NCBI GenBank assembly: GCA_963702595.1
Contig: CAVPDC010000016.1
Location: 124,001 to 188,000 of the forward strand
DNA: 64,000 bases
DNA from: JALORV01 sp963702595
GTDB lineage: Bacteria > Pseudomonadota > Gammaproteobacteria > Burkholderiales > Burkholderiaceae_F
Direction: 5' to 3'
Every line of letters begins with the position of its first letter. Positions within the stretch are counted from its first letter, which is position 1. The notes under the pieces were generated by a model. The model saw only the letters and a list, made by a program, of their open reading frames with translations. It was not told where the DNA came from and did not search any database. Positions 26,324-34,801 of this stretch are shown in pieces. The position numbers and the translations under genes were made by a program.

Positions 26324-26767
26324 TCAGCGGACCGTCAGGCGCTTCCCGGCGACAGTGGCGCGCTTGGGCAGCAGCAGCGTCAGGACACCGTTCTCGAGGC
26401 TGGCATCGGCGCCGTCTTCGGTTACCTCGACCGGCAACTCGAAGCTGCGCCCATAGCTCGTGATCGAGCGCTCGCTGTGCAGTACGCGCTCGCCGTCCTT
26501 CACTTCGCGTTGCTTGCGACTCTCGGCCAGGATGGCCACCCGAGCGCCTTCAACCGAGACGTTGACGTCCTCCTTGCTGACGCCCGGGAGATCCAGCTTG
26601 ATCTCGAACTTGTCGCCCTTGTCGACGACGTCCATGCGCGCCCGCGCTACCGTAGAGGATTCGGAACCGCGCGTCGGAACCACTCCGGCCCGTTGGAAGA
26701 AATCGTTGAATACATCGTCGACCAACGCACCAAAGGGGTCGTTGCGACGCATAGTCACCTGGTTCAT
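26324..26767 (-). CDS. Hsp20/alpha-crystallin small heat-shock protein, copy 2
   Basis: A 147-residue small heat-shock chaperone. It has the N-terminal arm (DPFGALVDDVFNDFFQ), then the alpha-crystallin domain from FEIKLDLPGVSKEDVNVSVEG to GVLTLLLPKR. AGGTGC precedes the ATG. It lies upstream of copy 1 in the same direction, so a heat-shock promoter in front of it (26818-26846) could serve both genes. Many beta-proteobacteria carry such tandem Hsp20 pairs, and divergence between the two may allow mixed oligomers. Confidence 0.95.
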   Translation of the reverse strand: MNQVTMRRNDPFGALVDDVFNDFFQRAGVVPTRGSESSTVARARMDVVDKGDKFEIKLDLPGVSKEDVNVSVEGARVAILAESRKQREVKDGERVLHSERSITSYGRSFELPVEVTEDGADASLENGVLTLLLPKRATVAGKRLTVR

Positions 26768-26817
26768 TTAGCACCTCCGATTGGGCTGATTGCAGGTCGC
26801 CGCCTGCGATGGCTCCC

Positions 26818-26846
26818 AATTCGGGACGGCGGAGCGCCGTTTCAAG
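26818..26846 (-). promoter_or_regulatory. possible sigma-32 heat-shock promoter before the Hsp20 pair
   Basis: On the minus strand CTTGAAA (26840-26846) is followed after 14 bases by CCCGAATT (26818-26825). This resembles the heat-shock consensus CTTGAAA-N(13-15)-CCCCATNT, with a full match at the -35 element and a partial one at -10. It is about 50 bases upstream of the first Hsp20 start codon. Confidence 0.5.
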
Positions 26847-26873
26847 CCCCCCGCGACGCGAGGTACGCGGCAG

Positions 26874-27359
26874 CTAGGTGCCGCGGGCCGGTCGCCGCCG
26901 CGCCCGCTTGCCGGGCCGGATCTCCTTGACGACCTCGGCGAACTCGTCGACGTCCTCGAAGCTGCGGTACACGGAGGCGAAGCGGATATAGGCGACCTTG
27001 TCGAGCCGTTTGAGCTCGCGCATCACGAGTTCACCGAGCTTCTCGCTCTTGACCTCGCGCTGCGCAGAGGAAAGCAGCTTGTCCTCGATACGGGCGATCG
27101 CCTCGTCGACCGCCTCGCGCGGAACCGGCCGCTTGCGAAGCGACAGCTGCATGCTGGCGCGCAGCTTGTCCCGGTCGTAATCAGCTCGGCCGCCCCCGCG
27201 TTTGATGATCGTCGGCATCGCCAACTCGACCCGCTCGTAGGTCGTGAAACGCTTGTCGCAGGACAGGCACTTCCGCCGGCGGCGAATGGTCGCGCCCTCG
27301 TCCGACGCGCGCGAGTCGATGACCTGCGTGTCGGCGTGCTGGCAGAAGGGACAACGCAT
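26874..27359 (-). CDS. nrdR: transcriptional repressor NrdR
   Basis: NrdR represses ribonucleotide reductase genes in response to (d)ATP. The N-terminal zinc ribbon has MRCPFCQH and RKCLSCDKRF (four cysteines), and the ATP-cone domain follows (TIIKRGGG, YDRDKLRASMQLSLRKRPV). The length of 161 residues is slightly longer than usual because of a basic C-terminal tail. It is downstream of glyA with 171 bases between them, the conserved betaproteobacterial arrangement. Confidence 0.96.
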   Translation of the reverse strand: MRCPFCQHADTQVIDSRASDEGATIRRRRKCLSCDKRFTTYERVELAMPTIIKRGGGRADYDRDKLRASMQLSLRKRPVPREAVDEAIARIEDKLLSSAQREVKSEKLGELVMRELKRLDKVAYIRFASVYRSFEDVDEFAEVVKEIRPGKRARRRPARGT

Positions 27360-27426
27360 TAGTGGGCGCGCTCGGTGTACGCGACCCTATGGCGTCGCAC
27401 GTGCGCCTCGCGCGATCTGATCAGCG

Positions 27427-27446
27427 GGCCGCTCTTCGGAGCGGCC
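27427..27446. other. GC-rich hairpin with UUCG loop between glyA and nrdR
   Basis: GGCCGCTC and GAGCGGCC flank TTCG, giving an eight-base-pair stem with an extra-stable tetraloop on the plus strand. There is no T-run on the minus strand. It may act as a processing or partial termination site between glyA and nrdR. I see no gene in this 171-base gap. Confidence 0.5.
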
Positions 27447-27530
27447 GGGCGAGCGGCCCGATTTCAACTGCGAAGAGGGGGGCGGGGTCATCGCGTTCGT
27501 CGTCACGTGGCCAGCGCCGTCGGCTCTCGC

Positions 27531-28793
27531 TCAGGCGCCGTAGACGGGGAACCGCGCCGTCAGATGCCCGACCTCGCCGCGCACGCGGGCGACGGTGGCG
27601 GGGTCCTTCGGATTGTCGAGGACGTCGGCGATCAGGTTCGCGGTCTGCTCGGCTTCGGCTTCCTTAAAACCGCGTGTGGTCATGGCCGGGCTGCCGAGGC
27701 GGATGCCGCTGGTGACCATCGGCTTTTCCGGGTCCTTCGGGATCGCGTTCTTGTTGATCGTGATGTGCGCCTGCCCGAGCACGGCCTCGGCATCCTTGCC
27801 GGTGATCTGCTTGGCGCGCAGGTCGACCAGCATCAGGTGGCTCTCGGTGCGGCCCGAGACGATGCGCAGGCCGCGCTTGACGAGCGTCTCCGCCAGCACC
27901 CGGGCATTGGTGAGAACCTGCTGCTGGTAGCTCTTGAACTCGGGCGCCAGCGCCTCCTTGAACGCCACCGCCTTGGCCGCGATTACGTGCATCAGCGGGC
28001 CGCCCTGGATCCCCGGGAACACGGCGCTGTTGATCGGTTTCTCGAGCGCCGGCTTCATCAGTATCAGACCGCCGCGCGGGCCACGGAGCGTCTTGTGCGT
28101 CGTGCTGGTCACGACATCAGCATGCGGAATCGGGCTCGGGTAGACACCGGCCGCGATCAGGCCGGCGTAGTGCGCCATGTCGACCATGAAGTAGGCGCCG
28201 ACCTCCTTCGCCACCTTCGCGAAGCGCGCCCAGTCGAAGCGCAGTGAATACGCCGAGGCACCGGCGATGATCAGCTTCGGCTTGTGCAGATGCGCCAGAT
28301 GCTCCATCGCGTCGTAGTCGATCTCCTCGCGCTCGTCCAGTCCGTAGCTCACGACCTTGAACCACTTGCCGGAGATGTTGAGCGCCATGCCGTGGGTCAG
28401 GTGCCCGCCCTCGGCAAGCGACAAACCCATGATCGTGTCGCCGGGGTTGAGCAACGCGAGGAACACCGCGGTGTTGGCCTGTGCGCCGGAGTGCGGCTGC
28501 ACGTTGGCGGCGAGTTCGATCGTCGGATAGCCAAAGATCTGCTTCAGCCGCTCGAGCGCCAACGTTTCGGCGACGTCGACGTACTCGCAGCCGCCGTAGT
28601 AGCGCTTGCCTGGATACCCTTCAGCGTATTTGTTCGTGAGCTGGCTGCCCTGCGCGGCCATGACCGCGGGGCTCGTGTAGTTCTCAGAGGCGATCAGCTC
28701 GATATGCTGTTCCTGCCGGACGTTCTCTTGTCGGATGGCAGCCCAGAGTTCGGGGTCGATCGCTTCGACCGTGTATGCGCTTCGCTTGAACAT
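27531..28793 (-). CDS. glyA: serine hydroxymethyltransferase
   Basis: This enzyme interconverts serine and glycine with tetrahydrofolate, the main source of one-carbon units. It is a PLP enzyme of 420 residues, with the cofactor lysine in VVTSTTHKTLRGPRGG and the typical ELIASENYTS start and KRYYGGCEYVD motif. GAGGAA precedes the ATG. The leader holds a ZTP riboswitch, so expression is predicted to rise when 10-formyl-tetrahydrofolate is short. It is followed by nrdR. Confidence 0.97.
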   Translation of the reverse strand: MFKRSAYTVEAIDPELWAAIRQENVRQEQHIELIASENYTSPAVMAAQGSQLTNKYAEGYPGKRYYGGCEYVDVAETLALERLKQIFGYPTIELAANVQPHSGAQANTAVFLALLNPGDTIMGLSLAEGGHLTHGMALNISGKWFKVVSYGLDEREEIDYDAMEHLAHLHKPKLIIAGASAYSLRFDWARFAKVAKEVGAYFMVDMAHYAGLIAAGVYPSPIPHADVVTSTTHKTLRGPRGGLILMKPALEKPINSAVFPGIQGGPLMHVIAAKAVAFKEALAPEFKSYQQQVLTNARVLAETLVKRGLRIVSGRTESHLMLVDLRAKQITGKDAEAVLGQAHITINKNAIPKDPEKPMVTSGIRLGSPAMTTRGFKEAEAEQTANLIADVLDNPKDPATVARVRGEVGHLTARFPVYGA

Positions 28794-28795
28794 AG

Positions 28796-28923
28796 TTCCT
28801 CGCGTCGGGTTGCAAGTGGTATTTCACTTGCCATCTGCCCAGGCGAACGGCAGCTACGCGGGTAGCAGGTTGGTCCGCGCTCCCCGGGTGTACTCACCCT
28901 TTCGCCAGTCACGCGGAACGGGA
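28796..28923 (-). ncRNA. ZTP riboswitch (pfl motif) in the glyA leader
   Basis: On the minus strand the leader contains CGCGTGACTGGCG, then a GGGTG/CACCC stem, then CCGGGGAGCG, and about 45 bases later CGCCTGGGCAG. These are the conserved blocks of the pfl RNA that senses ZTP/ZMP. TCCGCG and CGCGGA can form the closing helix. Downstream, GCAAGTG and CACTTGC form a stem before the ribosome binding site. The target gene glyA is a standard member of this regulon. Confidence 0.92.
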
Positions 28924-28934
28924 TGGCGGCGAAA

Positions 28935-30194
28935 TTATGCCAGTGCGTGCAGCGCCCACAGTCCGGCGGCGAGCGCCAGCAGCGGACCGATGAAAGCCCG
29001 CAGTACGGCCCAGCGCATCCTTGGCCCGCCGGCCGAGGCCGCCACGACTGCCTTGAAGACCAGGTTGGACGCGACCGCAACGCCAACGCCGGCAAGCGCC
29101 GTCACCTGCGACAGAGAGCCTTTGTCGAGCAGTCGCATCGACGACAGCGTGATCGCATCGACATCGGTTAGGCCGGATACCGCAGCCAGCGCCAGCAGGC
29201 CGCGTGAGCCCAGCACTTCATTGGCCCAGGCCGCGAGCAGCAGGATGACCGCATAGATCGCGCCGAACCCGAGCGCGGTTCGCAATTGGGTCGGATTCCG
29301 GAACGCCGCCTCGCCGGCCGGCGGGGCCGTCGACGCCGAGGACCAGCGCCAGGCAACGCCAGCGACCGCGACCAGCAGTGCCGGCACGATGACCAGCAGT
29401 GCCAGCGGCAGAGAGGCTGGCGCGACCACGCCCACCAGGACGAGCACGCGCAACAGCATCGTCGCGTTCGCCAGCAGGATTACCAGCAACGCTGCCGACA
29501 CCGGCTGGGCACCGGCGGCCGCGTGGCGCGCATAGACGAGCGTTGTGGCCGTGCTCGACGCCACACCGCCGAGCACGCCGGTGAGCAGCAGACCGTGGCG
29601 ACCGAGCGTCAGGCGCCAGGCAACGTAGCCCGCGAGGCTGACGGCAGCCACCAGCACGACCATCAGCCAGATCTGAAACGGGTTCAGGACACCGTACGGC
29701 CCGAACGAACGGTCCGGCAGCAGCGGCAGGATGACGGCCGTCAGCACGGCAAACTGCAGCATCGACCGGATATCCTGTCCGGTCAGCTTCTGGCTGAACC
29801 CTTCGAGCTCGGCCTTGAAATAGAGAAGTGCCGTCATGCCGACGCCAAGCGCCACGGCGAGTGTGCGATAGCCGTAGTAGTTGGCCGCGCCGAGGAAGAA
29901 AACCGCGATGGCCGCCACGACGGTCGTGGTGCCCGCATCGTCGTGGATCGATTCCCGATCCTGCAGGTAGGCGGCCACCAAAGCCCCGGTCACGCACACC
30001 GCACCCGCGCCCAGTGCCCAGGCCGAGCCGGTCGCCTCCGTGAGAAGTGCAGCCAGCGAGCCCAGCACCGCGATCAGCGTGAACGTGCGCACCCCGGCTT
30101 TCGCCGAGGGCTTGCGCTCGCGCTCGAGGCCGACCAGCAGACCGATCCCGGCACTCAGGGCGAACGACACGACCTGCGTCAGCGTCGGGTTCAT
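28935..30194 (-). CDS. MgtC/SapB-DUF4010 family membrane protein
   Basis: A 419-residue membrane protein. The N-terminal part resembles the MgtC/SapB fold (ALSAGIGLLVGLERER, GVRTFTLIAVLGSLAALL), and the C-terminal DUF4010 domain contains GLTDVDAITLSSMRL. About twelve hydrophobic helices are visible. The function of DUF4010 proteins is not established. MgtC is a virulence-related inner-membrane protein acting in low magnesium, but that role should not be transferred to this protein. It lies just upstream of the glyA leader in the same direction. Confidence 0.88.
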   Translation of the reverse strand: MNPTLTQVVSFALSAGIGLLVGLERERKPSAKAGVRTFTLIAVLGSLAALLTEATGSAWALGAGAVCVTGALVAAYLQDRESIHDDAGTTTVVAAIAVFFLGAANYYGYRTLAVALGVGMTALLYFKAELEGFSQKLTGQDIRSMLQFAVLTAVILPLLPDRSFGPYGVLNPFQIWLMVVLVAAVSLAGYVAWRLTLGRHGLLLTGVLGGVASSTATTLVYARHAAAGAQPVSAALLVILLANATMLLRVLVLVGVVAPASLPLALLVIVPALLVAVAGVAWRWSSASTAPPAGEAAFRNPTQLRTALGFGAIYAVILLLAAWANEVLGSRGLLALAAVSGLTDVDAITLSSMRLLDKGSLSQVTALAGVGVAVASNLVFKAVVAASAGGPRMRWAVLRAFIGPLLALAAGLWALHALA

Positions 30195-30255
30195 GGCTGC
30201 ACTGTAGCTTCCGGGACCGTTGCCGCCATGGCGGCGGTCAATTGCGCGACGAAGC

Positions 30256-30897
30256 TCAGGTCAGCGACTCGTCGCGCGCCTGCTCGAGATGCGCGACGTC
30301 ACCCCAGTCGAGGATGGACAACGCCAGCGGCGAACCCTGCGCGCTGAGGCGGTTGATGCTTGCATTGAGCATCAGATGCTCTCGTGTTGCATCCCAGCTG
30401 AGGCCGCGTGCCGCGCGATAGGCGACATCGAGCACGCCGCCGTGCGTGACGACGGCGACCGTTTCGCCCCGGTGCCGCGACGCGATGTCATCCAGCGCGG
30501 AGAGCACGCGGTCGATCAGTTGCTGTCCACTCTCGCCGTCGTCCATCGCCCAGGCCGGGTCGCGCTCGCGCCAGCGCCTGAAGCCCTCCGGGTGGCGGGC
30601 CGCGATCTCATCCACCGTCAGTCCCTCGAACACTCCGAAAGAGCGCTCGCGCAGGCGAGAGTCCGGAATGATTTCGAGGCCGAGACGGGCCGCGAACGGT
30701 ACGGCGGTCAGCCAGGCACGTGCCAGTTCGCTCGAGTACACCGCCGTGACCGTTTCAGCAGCCAGCCGCTCCCCCAGGCTTGCGGCCTGCCGGATGCCCG
30801 TCGCCGACAGCGGGATGTCGAGGTGACCCTGAATACGGTGCTCGGCATTCCACGCGGTCTCGCCGTGGCGGATCAGCAGCAGTGCAGTCGACGTCAC
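30256..30897 (-). CDS. histidine phosphatase family protein (phosphoglycerate-mutase-like)
   Basis: A 213-residue protein. I chose GTG at 30897 because it overlaps the stop of the upstream gene as GTGA and because the catalytic motif LLLIRHGETAWN follows ten residues later. Upstream in-frame sequence has no homology character. The second catalytic histidine lies in VVTHGGVLD, and the glutamate in LRERSFGVFEG. Such enzymes act as phosphatases on small phosphoesters (GpmB/CobC type). In beta-proteobacteria this gene often sits beside dtd and tyrS, and the exact substrate is unknown. Confidence 0.9.
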   Translation of the reverse strand: MTSTALLLIRHGETAWNAEHRIQGHLDIPLSATGIRQAASLGERLAAETVTAVYSSELARAWLTAVPFAARLGLEIIPDSRLRERSFGVFEGLTVDEIAARHPEGFRRWRERDPAWAMDDGESGQQLIDRVLSALDDIASRHRGETVAVVTHGGVLDVAYRAARGLSWDATREHLMLNASINRLSAQGSPLALSILDWGDVAHLEQARDESLT

Positions 30898-31520
30898 GCC
30901 AGGCGCGGATTGAGTGTGTAGGTGCCCGTGATCGACGCCTTGCCAAGCACGTGACCCTCGATGGCCCGCAGGACGTCGTTTGCAGTGAACCTGCCGTCCA
31001 CCGATACCCGTTCGAGATCGAGCGCGTAAAGCGTGAAGACGTAGTGGTGGACGATGGCATCGTTCCACGGCGGGCAGGGGCCGTCGTAGCCGAAGTAATC
31101 GCCGCTCATGTCATGGTCGGTTGCGAACCAGCCGGTGTAGTCATTGAGGGCCTGGCGCGTGCCGTTGATCGCCGCCGGACCGTTCTTGCCGCGCGGAGTG
31201 ACTTCCTTCGAGTAGCTGCCGGCCTCAATCGCGCGGCTTGCCGCGGGAACGTCGATCAGCGTCCAGTGGAAAAAGTCGATGCGCGGCAGACTGGCCGGCA
31301 CCTCGCGATCTTCCTTGAACAGGTCGTCCGGCTTGCTGGGGACGTCCGGGTCGTGACAGATGAGGGCGAAAGAACGCGTACCGGCTGGAACCTCGCCCCA
31401 GGCCACGTGCGGGTTGCGATTCGACGCCAGCTTGACGTGACTTGCAGGGTCGATGACGCAGAAGGCGTAGTCGCCCGGGATCGCGCTACCGTCTGCGAAG
31501 GAATCACTCCAGATCTTCAT
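30894..31520 (-). CDS. YbhB/YbcL family Raf-kinase-inhibitor-like protein
   Basis: A 208-residue PEBP-family protein. The PEBP ligand pocket is recognisable from HVAWGEVPAGTRSFALICHDPDVP and the motif YDGPCPPWNDAIVHHYVFTLYAL. The cellular role of bacterial YbhB proteins is not known; phospholipid or small-molecule binding is inferred from the fold. There is no signal peptide, so it is cytosolic. It overlaps dtd and the phosphatase gene by four bases on each side, forming a tight operon. Confidence 0.92.
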   Translation of the reverse strand: MKIWSDSFADGSAIPGDYAFCVIDPASHVKLASNRNPHVAWGEVPAGTRSFALICHDPDVPSKPDDLFKEDREVPASLPRIDFFHWTLIDVPAASRAIEAGSYSKEVTPRGKNGPAAINGTRQALNDYTGWFATDHDMSGDYFGYDGPCPPWNDAIVHHYVFTLYALDLERVSVDGRFTANDVLRAIEGHVLGKASITGTYTLNPRLA

Positions 31521-31978
31521 GCCTTTGCCTCCTGCCGAGGACGGACCTGCAGCCAGAACGTCACCGGCCCGTCGTTGATCGATTCAACCTGCATGTGGGC
31601 ACCAAATCGCCCGCTCGCCACCGTCGCATGGCGCTCGCGCGCCCGCGCCACGAAGTACTCGAACAGCCGCCGACCCACCTCCGGCGCCGCCGCCGGCGAG
31701 AAGCTCGGCCGTGTCCCACTCATCGTGTCGGCGGCGAGCGTGAACTGCGGCACCACTAGCAGCCCACCCGCCACGTCGCGCAGGCTACGGTTCATCTTGC
31801 CATCGTCGTCAGCAAACACACGATACGCGAGCAGCTTGTCGAGCAGCGCCTCCGCCTGCGGCTCCGCGTCGTGCCGTTCGGCGCAGACCAGCGCCAGCAG
31901 GCCCGGCCCGATGGCCCCGACCGTGGTGCCTTCGACGACCACCCGACCTTGCGTCACCCGCTGTATCAGCGCAATCAT
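31517..31978 (-). CDS. dtd: D-aminoacyl-tRNA deacylase
   Basis: This proofreading enzyme removes D-amino acids from tRNA (notably D-Tyr). The protein has 153 residues from the ATG at 31978, which follows GGAG. The two active-site motifs are present: PQFTLAAD (SQxTL-like, with Pro instead of Ser) and NDGPVTFWLQV (the Gly-cisPro loop). Placement next to tyrS fits the function: both act on tyrosyl-tRNA. Confidence 0.94.
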   Translation of the reverse strand: MIALIQRVTQGRVVVEGTTVGAIGPGLLALVCAERHDAEPQAEALLDKLLAYRVFADDDGKMNRSLRDVAGGLLVVPQFTLAADTMSGTRPSFSPAAAPEVGRRLFEYFVARARERHATVASGRFGAHMQVESINDGPVTFWLQVRPRQEAKA

Positions 31979-32020
31979 CGATCGCACTCCACGGAGAGCC
32001 CCGTGCCCGCCCGCGGACCC

Positions 32021-33265
32021 TCAGGCGATCGTCACGCGCGCCCACTTGCGCTTGCCGACCTGGATCACGTAAGTGCCGGTGTCGAGTCTCAGCGCGCGAT
32101 CACTGACACGTTCGCCGTCGATCTTCACTCCGCCCTGTTCGAGATTGCGCACCGCTTCGCTGGTTGAAGGTGCCAGTCCGGCCAGCTTCAGGACCGCCGC
32201 GATGCCGAGTCCGCCCACGGCTTCGCCCGCCAGCGCGAGCTCCGGCATGTCGTCCGGCGCCGCACCGGCGCGGAAGCGTTCATTGAACGCCTGCTCCGCC
32301 GCGTCGGCCGCACGCGCCGAATGAAAGCGCGCGACGATCTCTTTGGCGAGCAGCACCTTGATGTCGCGTGGATTGCGACCTTCCGCCGCCTCGCGCTTGA
32401 AGGCCGCGCGCTCGTCGTTGCTGCGCGCCGACACCAGGTCGTACCAGCGCCACATCAGCTCGTCCGAGATCGACATCGCCTTGCCGAACATCTCGTCCGG
32501 CGGCTCCGTGATGCCGATGTAGTTGTTCTTGCTCTTCGACATCTTCTCGGCGCCGTCGAGACCCTCGAGCAGCGGCATCGTCAGCACGCACTGCGGCTCC
32601 TGACCGTAGTGCCGCTGCAGTTCGCGCCCGACCAGCAGGTTGAACTTCTGGTCGGTGCCGCCGAGCTCGATGTCAGAGCGCAGCGCGACCGAGTCGTAGC
32701 CCTGCATCAGCGGGTACAGGAGCTCGTGCATCGCAATCGGCGTGTTGTCGCGGAAGCGCTTGGAAAAGTCGTCGCGCTCGAGCAGCCGCGCCAGCGTGTA
32801 CTTGGCTGCCAGCTTGATCAGGCCGGCCGCGCCGAGCGGCTCCGACCACTCCGAGTTGTAGCGGATCTCGGTGCGTTCTCGATCGAGCACTAGAGCCGCC
32901 TGCTCGAAGTAGGTCTTAGCATTGGCTTCGATCTCCTCGCGCGACAGCGGCGGCCGCATCGTGTTGCGGCCCGAGGGGTCCCCGATCATCCCGGTGAAGT
33001 CGCCGATCAGGAAGATCACCGTGTGGCCAAGGTCCTGCAGCTGGCGCAGCTTGTTCAGCACCACCGTATGGCCAAGATGGATGTCCGGCGCGGTCGGATC
33101 GAGCCCGAGCTTGCAGCGCAGAGGCTTTCCCGTGGCGCGCGCCCGCGCGAGTTTCTGCGCGAACTCGGCCTCGATCAGCAGCTCGTCGCAGCCGCGCTTG
33201 ACCAGCGCCAGTGCGTCCTCGATTTCCCTAGTAATCGGGTAGGTCTTTGCGGGTTCGGGCTGCAT
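32021..33265 (-). CDS. tyrS: tyrosyl-tRNA synthetase
   Basis: This class I synthetase charges tRNA-Tyr. The 414-residue protein has HLGH (63-66, the HIGH motif), KMSKS (241-245) and a C-terminal S4-type RNA-binding domain (VRNLEQGGVKIDGERV). The DLGHTVIFLIGDFTGMIGDP and GGTDQKFNLLVGR segments are typical of the shorter TyrZ-like group. It is divergent from the M23 peptidase gene. Confidence 0.97.
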   Translation of the reverse strand: MQPEPAKTYPITREIEDALALVKRGCDELLIEAEFAQKLARARATGKPLRCKLGLDPTAPDIHLGHTVVLNKLRQLQDLGHTVIFLIGDFTGMIGDPSGRNTMRPPLSREEIEANAKTYFEQAALVLDRERTEIRYNSEWSEPLGAAGLIKLAAKYTLARLLERDDFSKRFRDNTPIAMHELLYPLMQGYDSVALRSDIELGGTDQKFNLLVGRELQRHYGQEPQCVLTMPLLEGLDGAEKMSKSKNNYIGITEPPDEMFGKAMSISDELMWRWYDLVSARSNDERAAFKREAAEGRNPRDIKVLLAKEIVARFHSARAADAAEQAFNERFRAGAAPDDMPELALAGEAVGGLGIAAVLKLAGLAPSTSEAVRNLEQGGVKIDGERVSDRALRLDTGTYVIQVGKRKWARVTIA

Positions 33266-33326
33266 CGATGTCAGTGCCTTGAGCGGCGGTCGACAGACCC
33301 CGCCGGGCTATACTGCGGCCTTCGAC

Positions 33327-33354
33327 AAAAAAGCGCACCGCTCGGTGCGCTTTT
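33327..33354. terminator. terminator-type hairpin in the tyrS / M23 peptidase gap
   Basis: AAAAGCGCACC and GGTGCGCTTTT form an 11-base-pair stem around a four-base loop. On the minus strand it is followed by TTTTTT, on the plus strand only by TTTT. It lies about 15 bases before the peptidase start codon and about 60 bases from tyrS. TATACT at 33309-33314 could be a plus-strand -10 box just before it, so the hairpin may act as an attenuator for the peptidase or may block antisense transcripts. Confidence 0.65.
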
Positions 33355-33369
33355 GGTGACAGCCGGCCG

Positions 33370-34794
33370 TTGAAGTACCCCGAGATTCTATCCAAACACC
33401 TCCGCAGCCTGGGCGCCGACGTTCGACTTGGCGCGCGATTGCTGTTGCGCCGCTGGCGCCAGCTCGACCGCGCTACTCGCAGCCGAATCGAGCTTGGAGC
33501 CGTGTTCTCGCTCCTGCCGCTGTCGGCGGCACTCGCCGCCATCGCCGCCGCACCGGCCGCGCTCGACCTCGATGACATCCAATCGCGGCCCATTGTCGAA
33601 GTCGTCAGCACACCACGTCTCGACGATCAGCTTGCACCGGCACTTGTCCGCGGCGAGACCTTTGTCCGTGAAGCGAAGGTCCAGCGCGGCGAGCCCTTCG
33701 GAGCACTGCTGGTCCGCCTGGGCATCGATGACGAAGAAGCAGCGCGCTTCCTGCGCGCCGATCCTGCGGCACGTCCGTTGCTTCGCATTGCGCCGGGCCG
33801 CTTTGTCCAGGCCAGCATCAGTGCAGAGGGTCGGCTCGAGTGGCTGCGCGCCTATCGCGATGGCGACGACACCGCCACCGGGGCGACATCGTCGGTGCTG
33901 ACAGTCGCACGTGACAGCTCTGCGCCGGACGGCTTCCGTGCTTCGGAGTCCGACTTCATCCTCGAGCGGCGGACCGAATTGCGCAGTGGCGAGATCAAGT
34001 CCTCGCTGTTCGCGGCGGCCGACGAGGCTGAGGTTCCGGACTCGATCGCGCAGCAGATGGTCGACGCGCTCGAAAACGAAGTCGACTTCCACCGCAGCCT
34101 CCGTGAAGGCGACCGCTTCCGCGTCATTTACGAGACTTTGTACGCCGGTGGCGAGTACCTGCGCCCGGGCCGGCTGCTGGCGGTGGAGTTCATCAACGAC
34201 GGCCGGTCTCTCGAGGCCTATTGGTTCGACGACGGCAGCAAGCATGGCGGCTTCTACGCACCCGGTGGGCGCAGCATGAAGCGGGCCTTCCTACGTTCGC
34301 CGCTGGAGTACACGCGCGTCAGTTCTGGGTTCAGCAACAGCCGCACGCACCCGCTGTTCGGGTACGACGCCGCGCACCGCGGCATCGACTATTCGGCGCC
34401 GATGGGTAGCAAGGTACGGACGATCGCTGGCGGCGTGGTCGAATTTGCCGGCTGGCAGAGCGGCTACGGAAACGTCGTCGAGATCCGGCATGACGGCAAG
34501 CATTCCACCCTGTACGCGCACTTGCAGAAGTTCGGCCCGGGCGTCGTCAAAGGCGCGCGGATCAGCCAGGGCGACCTTATCGGCTACGTCGGCATGACGG
34601 GCTGGGCGACCGGGCCTCATCTGCACTTCGAGGTGAAGATCGCCGACCGTCATGTCAATCCGCTGACGGCCCAGTTCCCCGGCGCCGAGCCGCTGGGCGA
34701 AGCGCAGCGCGAAGCGCTCGCGGTGGTCGCTGCTCCGCTGCGCGAGCAGCTCGCGTTGCTCGAGCGCATTCGCGTCGCTACCAGCCTACGCTGA
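33370..34794 (+). CDS. M23 family metallopeptidase (LytM-type)
   Basis: A 474-residue peptidoglycan endopeptidase or its regulator. The N-terminal cytosolic arginine-rich segment is followed by one membrane helix (SLLPLSAALAAIAAAPAA). The periplasmic region contains an OapA/LysM-like segment and then the zinc peptidase domain: HPLFGYDAAHRGIDYSAPMG supplies His and Asp, and HLHFEVK the last histidines. All catalytic residues appear present. A TTG start is the only one giving the full N-terminus, with a GTG at 33499 as the alternative. It is followed by anmK seven bases later. Confidence 0.93.
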   Translation: MKYPEILSKHLRSLGADVRLGARLLLRRWRQLDRATRSRIELGAVFSLLPLSAALAAIAAAPAALDLDDIQSRPIVEVVSTPRLDDQLAPALVRGETFVREAKVQRGEPFGALLVRLGIDDEEAARFLRADPAARPLLRIAPGRFVQASISAEGRLEWLRAYRDGDDTATGATSSVLTVARDSSAPDGFRASESDFILERRTELRSGEIKSSLFAAADEAEVPDSIAQQMVDALENEVDFHRSLREGDRFRVIYETLYAGGEYLRPGRLLAVEFINDGRSLEAYWFDDGSKHGGFYAPGGRSMKRAFLRSPLEYTRVSSGFSNSRTHPLFGYDAAHRGIDYSAPMGSKVRTIAGGVVEFAGWQSGYGNVVEIRHDGKHSTLYAHLQKFGPGVVKGARISQGDLIGYVGMTGWATGPHLHFEVKIADRHVNPLTAQFPGAEPLGEAQREALAVVAAPLREQLALLERIRVATSLR

Positions 34795-34801
34795 CGGCCG
34801 C

